A stretch of 5,460 nt of DNA from Acidobacteriota bacterium. GTDB lineage: Bacteria > Acidobacteriota > Terriglobia > Terriglobales > Acidobacteriaceae. Location: contig JAKART010000008.1 of assembly GCA_021819255.1 (NCBI GenBank), positions 1 through 5,460 of the forward strand, written 5' to 3'. The position numbers were made by a program, and so were the translations under genes. The first letter of the stretch is position 1. Every line of letters begins with the position of its first letter. This document shows, in pieces, positions 1 to 5,460 of the stretch. The notes beneath the pieces were generated by a model, which was not told the DNA's origin, made no database searches, and worked only from the letters and a program-made list of their open reading frames with translations.

Positions 1-684
1 GGCTGTGAAGATAGTGACGCCGGCGAGCGCGTAGCCGGCGAGCTTAATCTTGTAGCGCTTTGAGAACTGCACGAATCCCCAGAAGAACATGGCGAATTGG
101 GTAAGGTACGCCGAAGTCTGGTTGGCTCCGAAGCCCAGCGGGCCGCCGGAGCGCTTATTTTCATCGAAGTTGGCCCAGGATCGGGACATGCTATCCAGCA
201 GGCTGGAGCGATCGATGAAGGCTACCGAGAAGGCTGTGAGCAGTATGACAGTTCGTATCGTCTTCCGATCTTCAATGACCATGCCTGCCGCCGCGAAGAT
301 CAGCGGAATGAGCATGTAGTCCTTCCAGTTGGCAAAGTTGAAATCGGAGAGCCACAGGGGGGCGGGGGCGTTGGCGAGCACCACTCCAAGCCACATCGAG
401 AAATAGAGATAGATGCCGAAGAACAGCCAGATCAGGTAGGGCCTGGAGGCAGGCAGGCGCTTGCCGTGGGCGATGGCTCCGATGAGGATGCAGAGAACCA
501 GAATGGTCAATATCTGCGCTCCCAGAGGGTAGATGAGGAAGTGGTCGCGCATCGTCCGGTAGGGAAGGAAGAGGATGAGATAGTAGAACCCGTAGAGAGG
601 TTTTCCAAACGAAACCAGGCACATGACCCAGAAGCCGAGGTACGCGACGAGGGGGATGTAGTGTCCTAGTCCTGTTCCTAACAT
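1..684 (-). CDS. O-antigen polymerase/ligase-like membrane protein, 3' end outside window
   Basis: The first 228 residues are present with no stop, and the gene continues past the left edge. The protein is strongly hydrophobic, with likely membrane segments near residues 8-26, 30-41, 55-72, 82-104, 122-136, 142-157, 190-208 and 213-228. The stretch RSGGPLGFGANQTSAYL (about 178-194) resembles the R..G..GN.N..A.YL region common in O-antigen ligase/Wzy-type polymerases. Members of that superfamily join or transfer undecaprenyl-linked glycans on the periplasmic side of the inner membrane. The ATG at 684 is preceded by GGAGA (689-693), four bases away. It lies 58 bp downstream of the GT2 gene on the same strand, so co-transcription is likely. 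Polymerase (Wzy) and ligase (WaaL) cannot be told apart, because the large periplasmic loop and C-terminal half are missing. The class call is fairly sure; the exact role is not. Confidence 0.8.
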   Translation of the reverse strand, partial: MLGTGLGHYIPLVAYLGFWVMCLVSFGKPLYGFYYLILFLPYRTMRDHFLIYPLGAQILTILVLCILIGAIAHGKRLPASRPYLIWLFFGIYLYFSMWLGVVLANAPAPLWLSDFNFANWKDYMLIPLIFAAAGMVIEDRKTIRTVILLTAFSVAFIDRSSLLDSMSRSWANFDENKRSGGPLGFGANQTSAYLTQFAMFFWGFVQFSKRYKIKLAGYALAGVTIFTA

Positions 685-742
685 GCGATCTCCAAAGACG
701 GTGAGTGAAAGGATACTCTTGCAGGATCGAATTGGGCTGGAA

Positions 743-1894
743 CTAAGTCCAGAGTCTCTTTCGTCCCGCGACGAAACTATAGAATGCCATGAGAGCGGCA
801 GCGTTGAGCAAGACGAAGGTGTGGGCGATCGCGATGGGTTTGATGGCCTTCGCAGAAGGGCTGACAGCTCCCAATGCCGCGGCGAGATAGAAGAGGATCT
901 GGGCCAGGAACGCCGCGTGGTAGAAGGTTCCTCTCGCGAGAGCGGAGGTAAGCAGCATCAGGGTTAGAAACAGCGGGACGGCGAGCCGCAGCAGCTTATG
1001 GCAGACGAAGCGAAAGAGCAGAGGATTCTCCGCGGAGAGAAGCCATGGCTCCAGGCGCAACAACTGGTAGTTTCCGGTCAGGGTTCTCACCTTGCGGCTG
1101 AACTCCCGTCCCTTCTGGCTGAACAGACGGTCCCGCGCGATCGCGCTGGATTGAAAGACAACCCTCTTCCCCGCCTTGATTACGCGCATGGGCACAAAGA
1201 CATCGTCCAGGATGGTTCCGGCCGGGATCTCAGCGAAAAGCTCGCGGCGAACCGCATAGATGGCTCCGGTGACTCCGACGACGGAACCGGTGACAGATTC
1301 CAGCTTGCGCACGGTCTTTTCGATCTTCCAGTAGATGCCCAACCCCTCTGGAGCCGTCTCCGCATTTGCGGACTCTAACAGCAGCTCGCCACTCACCGCT
1401 CCCACCTCCGGGTCAGCCAGGCGGGAGACCAGCTCGGCGACGGCATTGCTGTCCACCATCTGCCGGGCATCCTGAAAGACCAGCACATCTCCAGTCGCGT
1501 GTCGCACCGCCTCATTCAAGGCGATAGCTTTTCCGCCGGAGGACTCAAGGATCACCGGAACCAATATGGACGCGTGCTCGCGGAGAATCTCTGCTGTGCG
1601 ATCCGTGGAGCCATCCGAGGCGATCACAATCTGGAGAAGCTCCCGGGGATAGTCTGTGCTCTCCAGGTTTTTGATCTTGCCCGGCAGGTTGGCCTCTTCA
1701 TTGCGTGCAGCAAGGATGATGGAGACGGTGGGCAGGATCGGGACGGGGTCGACCGCGCGCGGTGCGGCGTCTTGAGGCGGTGGCTGGGGAGGCGACGGAA
1801 CTCGAAGCCAGAGAGCCTGAATCCAGAGCAGCAGCGGATAGCCGAAGTACGCATATCCCGCCAGCGCCAGGCATAGCCAGAAGACGGCCCTCAT
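743..1894 (-). CDS. Membrane-anchored family 2 glycosyltransferase
   Basis: This encodes a 383-residue processive-type GT2 enzyme, expected to transfer a nucleotide-activated sugar at the cytoplasmic membrane face. One N-terminal membrane segment (about 2-31) is followed by a proline-rich linker (about 33-55). The GT-A catalytic domain shows SIILAARNEEAN (58-69), the nucleotide-binding SDGSTD (93-98), FQDAR in the DxD position (140-144), TGAIYAVRREL (209-219), the acidic LDD that supplies the catalytic base (229-231) and RKVRTLTGNYQLL (267-279), equivalent to the QxxRW region of cellulose-synthase-like enzymes. Three C-terminal membrane segments follow (about 291-320, 323-344, 351-375). A TTG at 1909 would add five residues, but AGGAG (1901-1905) sits six bases before the ATG at 1894 and lies inside that extension, so ATG is preferred. 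The gene is divergent from the flippase and upstream of the polymerase/ligase gene. No catalytic defect is visible; the sugar donor is unknown. Confidence 0.9.
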   Translation of the reverse strand: MRAVFWLCLALAGYAYFGYPLLLWIQALWLRVPSPPQPPPQDAAPRAVDPVPILPTVSIILAARNEEANLPGKIKNLESTDYPRELLQIVIASDGSTDRTAEILREHASILVPVILESSGGKAIALNEAVRHATGDVLVFQDARQMVDSNAVAELVSRLADPEVGAVSGELLLESANAETAPEGLGIYWKIEKTVRKLESVTGSVVGVTGAIYAVRRELFAEIPAGTILDDVFVPMRVIKAGKRVVFQSSAIARDRLFSQKGREFSRKVRTLTGNYQLLRLEPWLLSAENPLLFRFVCHKLLRLAVPLFLTLMLLTSALARGTFYHAAFLAQILFYLAAALGAVSPSAKAIKPIAIAHTFVLLNAAALMAFYSFVAGRKRLWT

Positions 1895-1900
1895 GATCCA

Positions 1901-1905
1901 CTCCT
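1901..1905 (-). promoter_or_regulatory. Shine-Dalgarno site that fixes the GT2 start
   Basis: AGGAG on the minus strand lies six bases before the ATG at 1894. It falls inside the extension that the upstream TTG (1909) would create, so it favours the ATG. No comparable site was seen before the TTG. Confidence 0.7.
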
Positions 1906-1969
1906 GCAAGGGAATTTCCCACTACCCCGACGGGCTGCTTCGCCGGGAGGGCTTCTCTATGGTGCTGAG

Positions 1970-1992
1970 GCCGTGCGGCAACCGTCCACGGC
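1970..1992. repeat. Small imperfect hairpin in the divergent intergenic region
   Basis: GCCGTG (1970-1975) pairs with CACGGC (1987-1992), and CGG (1976-1978) pairs with CCG (1982-1984) around a CAA loop, leaving a two-base bulge. It would lie in the 5' leader of the GT2 transcript if that transcript starts further upstream. In GC-rich DNA a stem of this size can arise by chance. No function is claimed. Confidence 0.3.
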
Positions 1993-2059
1993 ATGTTCGA
2001 TGGCTGCGTCCGCCACCAGCCGGCAGATCCCATCCAGACAACATCGATAGCAATGACCC

Positions 2060-2065
2060 TATAGT
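2060..2065 (+). promoter_or_regulatory. Possible -10 box for the flippase gene
   Basis: TATAGT matches the sigma-70 consensus TATAAT at five of six positions. It is in the only AT-richer patch of the 199-bp divergent spacer, and a start a few bases downstream would leave a leader of about 20 bases before the ATG at 2094. The nearest -35 candidate, CAGACA (2035-2040), has four of six matches but a 19-bp spacer, longer than ideal. The central CTATAG is palindromic, so the patch might also serve the leftward genes, but I found no good minus-strand -35. Confidence 0.3.
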
Positions 2066-2093
2066 ATCTTGGAACCTGCGAACCGAATAATCA

Positions 2094-3641
2094 ATGGCTG
2101 GCTCAAAACGCTTTGCTCTCAATGTGACAATGAACTGGGTCGCCATGGCTGCGGGCATGGCGGTGCCGTTCTTCCTGACCCCGATTGTCATCCGGAGCCT
2201 GGGATCGGTGGCTTACGGAGTCTGGATTCTGGCCGTCTCCACGGTGGCGTATCTGGGTCTGCTGGACATGGGGATGCGCAGCGCGGTGATCCGCTTTGTC
2301 TCCAAGGCCGATGCGCAGGGAGATCTGACCGAGGCCAAGAAGGCGATCGGCGCGGCGCTCTGGTTCCGCATTCTCATCGCCTCCGGCGCAGCGGTTCTAA
2401 GCCTGATTCTGGCTCTTGAGTTCCCGCGCTTCTTCAAGGTGCCCGGCGGGCTGGAGCACGCGGCGCAGGTGACGGTGCTGATGTGCGCTCTGGCGGTGGC
2501 CGTCACCCTGGCTTCCGGTGTCTTCGGCGCGGTGCTCAGCGCGGTGCATCGCTTTGACATCCTCAGTGGTGTGGGAATCACGCAGACCAGCGTGAAGGCC
2601 GCCGGCGTGATCCTGATTCTGCATCGTGGGGGTGGTCTGGTTCCACTGGCCTACTGGGAGTTTACGATGACGCTGCTGGCAGGCCTGGCGACCTGGGCGG
2701 CAGCGGCGAAGATCTTTCCCGCCGCCCGTGTCCGGCTGGGGCGGCCCGATATCCAGACGCTCAAAAAGATCTGGTCTTATAGCGTGACCACCTTCCTGAT
2801 CGTGATCGCGGTGCAGGTGGTCTTCAACACCGACAACATTGTGGTGGGAGCTTTTGTTTCCGTGGGAGCCGTCGCCTTCTACTCGATCGGCGGCAGCCTG
2901 GTGGCTTACTCGCGACAGTTCGTTACCTCCATGGCGACCACCTTTATCCCCATGGCGAGCAATCTGGAGGCCGAGGGTAGAACGGAAGCGCTGCAGAAGC
3001 TGCTTCTGAAAGGCACACAGGCGACGTTGGGTCTGGCGCTGCCCGTGAGCCTGGCGCTGCTCTTCCGCGGCAAGACCTTCGTTGGTCTTTGGATGGGGCG
3101 CCAGTACAGCCAGACCTCCGGGACCGTACTGCAGATTTTGATGATCAGCCAGTACTTTGGCGTCGCCAACACCACCGGAGGGCAGATCGCGTTTGGAATC
3201 GAGAAACACAAGTCCATGGCCTACTGGGCTGTGGTGGAGGCGGCGCTCAACCTCAGTTTGAGCGTTGTTCTTGCAAGGAAGATCGGAATCTACGGCGTCG
3301 CATGGGGGACTTCGATCGCGACCACCATCATTCATCTCATCTTCTGGCCGCGATATCTCAGACGTGAGTTGAAGGTGCCGGTGAAAACCTATCTGTGGGA
3401 GGGATGGGGAAAGATTACGCTTTGCTCCATCCCGTTTGCCGTGGCGTGCTACGCCGCAGACCGGTACTGGCATCCCGCTTCCATGGTGGTCTTCTTTGGG
3501 CAGATTTTGATCACCTTACCCGTTTACGTGGTTTGCTCCTTATGGATCTTCAAGGATGAGCTACGGCAGATGTGGAATGGCTGGCGGAGAGCGGAGACCG
3601 TTGCGGTGCAAGAGGTTTCCCTGGAATCAACGGGGGAATAG
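2094..3641 (+). CDS. Wzx-type polysaccharide flippase (MOP superfamily)
   Basis: This 515-residue protein has the length and hydropathy of MOP-family oligosaccharide flippases, with about 12-14 membrane segments spread along its length. The N-terminus (residues 8-60) carries the family's typical pattern: NWVAMAAGMAVPFFLTPIV, then RSLGSVAYGVWILAVS, then LGLLDMGMRSAVIRFVS. A second repeat-like half starts near KKIWSYSVTTFLI (224-236), followed by FNTDNIVVGAFVSVGAVAFY (244-263). Family members move undecaprenyl-linked oligosaccharide from the cytoplasmic to the periplasmic face. The ATG at 2094 has no clear Shine-Dalgarno sequence; internal Met13 (MNWVAMAAG) lacks one too, and starting there would remove part of the conserved N-terminus. 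The gene is divergent from the GT2 gene and convergent with the GT4 pair. Its TAG stop forms the first three bases of an inverted-repeat element, but the reading frame looks intact. Confidence 0.9.
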   Translation: MAGSKRFALNVTMNWVAMAAGMAVPFFLTPIVIRSLGSVAYGVWILAVSTVAYLGLLDMGMRSAVIRFVSKADAQGDLTEAKKAIGAALWFRILIASGAAVLSLILALEFPRFFKVPGGLEHAAQVTVLMCALAVAVTLASGVFGAVLSAVHRFDILSGVGITQTSVKAAGVILILHRGGGLVPLAYWEFTMTLLAGLATWAAAAKIFPAARVRLGRPDIQTLKKIWSYSVTTFLIVIAVQVVFNTDNIVVGAFVSVGAVAFYSIGGSLVAYSRQFVTSMATTFIPMASNLEAEGRTEALQKLLLKGTQATLGLALPVSLALLFRGKTFVGLWMGRQYSQTSGTVLQILMISQYFGVANTTGGQIAFGIEKHKSMAYWAVVEAALNLSLSVVLARKIGIYGVAWGTSIATTIIHLIFWPRYLRRELKVPVKTYLWEGWGKITLCSIPFAVACYAADRYWHPASMVVFFGQILITLPVYVVCSLWIFKDELRQMWNGWRRAETVAVQEVSLESTGE

Positions 3642-3754
3642 ACCATTTTCCCTGAAGGTGTAAGCAAGGGGAACGACTCCTGTGGGCGTTTTCCTCAATG
3701 AAAACGCCACTGAACGCCCGCTTCCGTGCACCCATCATCAGGGAAAATGGTCTA
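3639..3754. repeat. TA-bounded element with perfect 17-bp terminal inverted repeats (MITE-like, or convergent-gene terminator)
   Basis: TAGACCATTTTCCCTGA (3639-3655) is repeated as its exact reverse complement at 3738-3754, with 82 bases between. Both outer ends are TA, as expected for a target duplicated by IS630/Tc1-type transposition, giving a 112-bp core (3641-3752) with 15-bp terminal repeats. An inner hairpin pairs GGCGTTTTC (3685-3693) with GAAAACGCC (3700-3708) around CTCAAT, and can be extended by TG/CA across a bulged G. Shorter pairings lie between (GGTG 3657-3660 with CACC 3729-3732; AAGC 3662-3665 with GCTT 3720-3723). It has no coding capacity. It begins at the flippase stop codon and lies between convergent genes, so a bidirectional terminator is the main alternative, although no U-tract follows either arm. 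The inverted repeat itself is certain; its nature is not. Confidence 0.7.
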
Positions 3755-3820
3755 GGGATGGCGAGAGGGCCGCAGCCGTAGCCTGAGCGCGATGGTGGAG
3801 ACCGCGGGATGGAGATTGCG

Positions 3821-3834
3821 GTCCGCGCGCGGAC
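3821..3834. repeat. 14-bp perfect palindrome
   Basis: GTCCGCGCGCGGAC equals its own reverse complement. It lies in the convergent gap downstream of both the flippase and the GT4 gene. An overlapping weak pairing, ACCGC (3801-3805) with GCGGT (3818-3822), is also possible. No T-run follows on either strand, so it is not a standard intrinsic terminator. It could be a protein-binding site, a stem that slows transcription, or chance in CG-alternating sequence. Confidence 0.45.
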
Positions 3835-3846
3835 GATGGCTGCCTT

Positions 3847-3882
3847 ATGGTTGGAAGACTCCGGATGGTTGGAAGCCTCCGG
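3847..3882. repeat. 18-bp tandem duplication, two copies
   Basis: ATGGTTGGAAGACTCCGG (3847-3864) is followed directly by a copy (3865-3882) that differs only at the twelfth base (A to C). The second copy ends two bases before the GT4 stop codon (3885-3887), so the array is in the 3' untranslated region of that gene. It looks like a local slippage duplication. Confidence 0.85.
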
Positions 3883-3884
3883 CG

Positions 3885-5162
3885 CTACCGTTCGAGCGGA
3901 GATGGAGACCCTGCCTGACGCAATGCCTGCTGGTAGACGCCGCGCGTCTGGAGGGCGATCGACTGCCAGGTGCGGTCGCCGTACTGCATCTCACGGATGC
4001 GGGCGGAGAACGCCTGGCGCAGATTCGGCTGTCCGGCCATGCGAAGCAGAGCCTGGGCAAACTGCGGCTGGTTCTCAGGATCCACCAGCAGCGCGCTCTC
4101 CTGGTGGGTGAGCAGCTCGCGAAAGACCTTCAGATCGCTGGCGACCATCGCTTTGCCCAGGGCGAGACCGGTGGCCAGCGCGCCGCTGGTGGTCACGGCG
4201 CGGTAGGGGTACACCACTACATCCGCCGCTCGGTAGAGCGCCACCAGCTCCTCGGTGGAGATGTAATGCGGGTGCAGATGGACGCGCTGCAGGCCGAGCC
4301 GCTTCGCCTGCTCCTGGATCTGCTCCAGAAGCTCCGGAGATCCGGTTCCCGCAACCACCAACCATGCGTCCGAGCAAGCCTGCTCCAGTGTTTGCCACGC
4401 ATTCAAGAGCAGATCCACGCCCTTGTAGGGGAAGAGGATTCCTTGAAAGAGAAACAAGGTCCGGTTCGGCGCTGCGGGAATGCTGTTGAGAATCTCCGCC
4501 GTCCCGGAGGGAGAGATGTCGTAAAAGAACGGACCGTGGGGGATGACGTTGATCCTGGATGCAGGGAGTCGGAACTCGCTCTCCAGTCTGGCGGCAACGT
4601 GATCGGAGTGGCAGATGATCGCGTCCACCTGGCTGTAGAGATTCATGTAAAGGCTTCTGTACCGCTCGCCGGTGTCATGCGGCAAAAGGTCGTGTACCGT
4701 CAGCACAATCTTTGTCCCCCGGCGCCGGAAGAAACGGACAAACCACAGATCCATCGGAGCCCGGGAGCGCAGCAGAGGCAAAAACTGCACATGGATGACA
4801 TCTGGAGGCGATGCAATGAACCGGAGGGTGAGCGCGCAAAGATTGATCGAGACTTCGACCAGCTTGAGCACGCGGCGTGGAAGCTTCGGCAGGCGCAGCC
4901 TGCTCACCAGGTTCAGGGGTCCGGGGTCCACAGATACGCCTTGCGAACGGAAGCAGCCCGGGTCCAGGTAGTAGGTGATGGAGCCGACGGTCAGCTTCGT
5001 TCCCTCCCGCAGGAGCGCTCGGGAGAGATACGCGGTGTAGTAGGGCACAATGGCCAGCAGGTCCATCATGAAGACCCGGGGGGCAGAGGCCGGGGCCGGC
5101 GCAGTTCCGGTTCTGGGGAGAGCGTCGGAAGATTTCCGGGTTTGGCCGTCTGAAGGGATCAA
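3885..5162 (-). CDS. Family 4 glycosyltransferase
   Basis: This 425-residue GT-B enzyme is expected to be cytosolic or membrane-associated and to add a sugar to a lipid-linked acceptor. The N-terminal Rossmann half includes DVIHVQFLP (121-129), VLTVHDLLPHD (153-163), ICHSDHVAARL (183-193) and VIPHGPF (206-212). The C-terminal half has FQGILFPYKGVDLLLNAW (239-256), VVAGTGSPELL (269-279) and the donor-binding stretch HPHYISTEELVALYRAADVVVYPY (297-320). This continues as TTSGALATGLALGKAMVASDL (324-344), where the classic EX7E motif is replaced by the SG-type variant found in some GT4 subgroups. The C-terminus (about 394-415) has the family's usual W..IA..T..VY pattern. The start is TTG at 5162, with GGAGGAG (5168-5174) five bases upstream and a TTGA overlap with the preceding gene. 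A later start at Met32 or Met33 would drop a low-complexity extension but lose this coupling. The specific sugar is unknown. Confidence 0.88.
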   Translation of the reverse strand: MIPSDGQTRKSSDALPRTGTAPAPASAPRVFMMDLLAIVPYYTAYLSRALLREGTKLTVGSITYYLDPGCFRSQGVSVDPGPLNLVSRLRLPKLPRRVLKLVEVSINLCALTLRFIASPPDVIHVQFLPLLRSRAPMDLWFVRFFRRRGTKIVLTVHDLLPHDTGERYRSLYMNLYSQVDAIICHSDHVAARLESEFRLPASRINVIPHGPFFYDISPSGTAEILNSIPAAPNRTLFLFQGILFPYKGVDLLLNAWQTLEQACSDAWLVVAGTGSPELLEQIQEQAKRLGLQRVHLHPHYISTEELVALYRAADVVVYPYRAVTTSGALATGLALGKAMVASDLKVFRELLTHQESALLVDPENQPQFAQALLRMAGQPNLRQAFSARIREMQYGDRTWQSIALQTRGVYQQALRQAGSPSPLER

Positions 5163-5460
5163 GGTTGCTCCTCCCCGGGCCGGTCCTTGGGGAAACCCTC
5201 CAACCGCGCCTGCCGGTACACCTTGAGGGTGTCTGCCGTCATGCGGTCGGCGGAGAACTCACGCTCCGCGAGGCTTCTGGCGGCTGCGCCCATGCGGGTG
5301 CGTTCGGCGGCGTCCTGCAGAAGACGAGCCATGCCGGCGGCCAGGGCTTCCACGTTCTCCGCAGGGACAAGAATGCCGTTTTCTGCGTCGTGAACGGCCA
5401 ACGGAATGGCCCCGACGGATGCGGCAACCCAGGGCAGGGACGCCGCCATCCCCCACAGCA
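5159..5460 (-). CDS. Family 4 glycosyltransferase, C-terminal part only
   Basis: Only the last 99 residues are in the window; the 5' part lies beyond the right edge. The visible sequence reads LWGMAASLPWVAASVGAIPLA, then DAENGILVPAENVEALAAGMARLL, then a helical tail containing SLAEREFSADRMTADTLKVYRQ. This is the donor-side end of a GT4 GT-B fold, matching the common pattern LLEAMA.G.PVVAT..GGIPE.V.DG.NGLLVPP.D.EALA. Where most members have the second glutamate of EX7E, this protein has tryptophan (codon at 5453-5455). The stop overlaps the start of the next GT4 gene by four bases, so the two are almost certainly co-transcribed and translationally coupled. The family call is sound; whether the enzyme is fully active, and on what sugar, cannot be read from this fragment. 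Confidence 0.85.
   Translation of the reverse strand, partial: LWGMAASLPWVAASVGAIPLAVHDAENGILVPAENVEALAAGMARLLQDAAERTRMGAAARSLAEREFSADRMTADTLKVYRQARLEGFPKDRPGEEQP
5168..5174 (-). promoter_or_regulatory. Strong Shine-Dalgarno site for the TTG-started GT4 gene
   Basis: GGAGGAG on the minus strand lies inside the 3' end of the upstream GT4 gene, five bases before the TTG at 5162. Its strength and spacing support the unusual TTG start over the Met32 and Met33 codons, and fit re-initiation by ribosomes that finish the upstream gene. Confidence 0.65.

Noticed and set aside
272..622. A 116-codon minus-strand frame within the polymerase/ligase region
   Set aside because: It is a shifted frame of the same gene. 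The in-frame reading from 684 to 1 has no stop and gives the membrane protein.
97..669. A 190-codon open frame on the plus strand at the left edge
   Set aside because: It is antisense to the polymerase/ligase gene, which has a good start, a Shine-Dalgarno site and coherent membrane segments. The plus-strand product is E/G/R-rich and unrecognisable.
1895..1909. TTG start at 1909 for the GT2 gene
   Set aside because: The Shine-Dalgarno AGGAG lies inside this extension, at the right distance for the ATG at 1894, and the five extra residues add nothing typical of the family.
1910..1920. Short palindrome GGGAATTTCCC before the GT2 gene
   Set aside because: The arms are five bases around one central base. 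This is too short to separate from chance, with no second copy seen in the window.
2397..3473. A 358-codon open frame on the minus strand opposite the flippase
   Set aside because: Low-complexity, H/Q/R/G-rich translation with no hydrophobic segments or motifs. The plus-strand flippase explains the sequence.
3639..3754. Calling the inverted repeat a classical rho-independent terminator
   Set aside because: The outer stem encloses an 82-base loop, the inner stem has its T-run within the stem, and no T-run follows either structure. A less typical terminator role is still possible and is noted in the feature.
3792..5153. A 453-codon open frame on the plus strand opposite the GT4 gene
   Set aside because: Its translation is rich in R, G, Q and H with no recognisable motif or domain. 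The opposite strand encodes a clear GT4 protein with conserved motifs. Long antisense frames are expected in GC-rich coding DNA.
1..5460. A new defence, CRISPR or mobile gene system
   Set aside because: No nuclease, reverse transcriptase, transposase, toxin-antitoxin or spaced direct-repeat array is visible. All five genes fit known polysaccharide families.

Overview
The window is a GC-rich (roughly 60% by eye) bacterial segment from a surface-polysaccharide (exopolysaccharide or O-antigen) locus. It carries five protein genes, two of them cut by the window edges. All are typical of a Wzx/Wzy-dependent pathway: an O-antigen polymerase/ligase-like membrane protein, a membrane-anchored family 2 glycosyltransferase, a Wzx-type flippase and two family 4 glycosyltransferases. 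Gene content and protein style resemble soil Acidobacteriota (Terriglobus/Granulicella-like). That is an impression without a database search and should be held loosely.

Layout. Positions 1-684 (minus) hold the N-terminal 228 residues of the polymerase/ligase-like protein, which runs off the left edge. It follows the GT2 gene (743-1894, minus) after a 58-bp gap, so the two probably form one leftward operon. A 199-bp divergent region (1895-2093) separates them from the flippase (2094-3641, plus). It contains a -10-like box before the flippase and a small hairpin. The flippase then faces two leftward GT4 genes: 3885-5162, and a partial one at 5159 to beyond 5460. These two overlap by four bases at TTGA and look translationally coupled. 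The 243-bp convergent gap (3642-3884) is the least ordinary part. It holds a compact element with perfect terminal inverted repeats bounded by TA, a 14-bp palindrome and an 18-bp tandem duplication.

How the genes could work together (inference from families). The GT2 and the two GT4 enzymes would assemble a lipid-linked oligosaccharide at the cytoplasmic face. The flippase would move it across the inner membrane, and the polymerase/ligase-like protein would polymerise or transfer it on the periplasmic side. The sugars, the initiating transferase and the export machinery are not in the window.

I found no RNA genes, CRISPR arrays, transposase genes or phage genes. I see no convincing evidence of a new multi-gene system. 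The best lead is the short TA-bounded inverted-repeat element at 3639-3754.
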